A DNA stretch of 64,000 nt. Origin: Ditylenchus dipsaci. Lineage: Eukaryota; Nematoda; Chromadorea; Rhabditida; Anguinidae. Both the position numbers and the translations under genes were made by a program. Location: contig SADC01000382.1 of NCBI GenBank assembly GCA_004194705.1, forward strand, positions 1-64,000, read 5' to 3'. Positions 63,803 to 64,000 of the stretch are shown here, in pieces. Below the pieces are notes generated by a model. It did not search any database. It saw only the letters and a program-made list of their open reading frames with translations, and had not been told where the DNA came from. Positions within the stretch are counted from its first letter, which is position 1. Every line of letters begins with the position of its first letter.

Positions 63803-64000
63803 TTTGTCTTGACAGGAATATTGGGTAAAAATATTTGTTTGTTATTTCAACGGTCCTCATCTACCTGCAGTAGCACCAGTCCACCCCAAGTGGCTCAGAT
63901 TTACCTTCAATGATCATGATCTTCTCTCAATGGTAAAGATGCAACCTTTAAGGTTCAGATATACCCTTTATAGTTTATATCCTCCCAAATAGTCCAGGTC

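Overview
The window is AT-rich, intron-containing nuclear DNA from an animal, most likely an invertebrate. The signs are genes split by canonical GT-AG introns of mostly 43-70 bp, a mitochondrially targeted acetyl-CoA hydrolase/CoA-transferase of a type known from nematodes and other invertebrates, a many-exon C2H2 zinc-finger factor, and very dense TA-flanked and 8-bp-TSD DNA-transposon derivatives. I cannot name the species. There are no operons, CRISPR arrays or phage-like segments.

Genes. (1) 1-1161, minus, cut by the window edge: a secreted protein with a signal peptide and at least two copies of a short module containing PPGYD..KLSPEVM. (2) 13950-16054, plus: a complete 13-exon acetyl-CoA hydrolase/transferase with a mitochondrial presequence, a 12-nt microexon and a poly(A) signal. 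(3) 20809-21864, minus: a four-exon, four-helix membrane protein whose introns are all phase 0. (4) 42678-55532, minus: a ten-exon acidic, SUMO-motif-rich C2H2 zinc-finger factor with introns up to 4 kb. (5) Two less certain minus-strand terminal exons at 34568-34824 (Ser-rich, acidic) and 61328-61668 (hydrophobic with a Lys-rich tail), and a candidate zinc-finger exon at 41839-41936. Conserved reading frames in genes 1, 2 and 4 are broken by single-base indels while splice sites and motifs remain intact. This looks like an unpolished long-read assembly rather than gene decay.

Repeats fill most of the rest. Five groups recur. (a) hAT-type elements with 8-bp target duplications, whose interiors are arrays of short self-complementary motifs, a different motif in almost every element (7525, 13547, 16219, 39736, 52197, 52880, 59364); one carries a decayed hAT transposase C-terminus. 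(b) Pogo/Tigger-like palindromic elements with CAGTC..CTCGAT ends and TA duplications. (c) Palindromic elements beginning CCGTA followed by CTCTAATA, also at TA. (d) Large foldbacks ending in G/C homopolymers next to GCTACTCG. (e) Foldbacks carrying CTTGGTCCCC or mariner-like CACCCTGTA ends. Many are nested inside one another. About 26.8-34.5 kb, 37.2-39.7 kb and 55.6-60.6 kb have no gene I can support.

The best candidate for something undescribed is group (a): transposons that share termini and target duplications but whose bodies are private, self-complementary microsatellite-like arrays.
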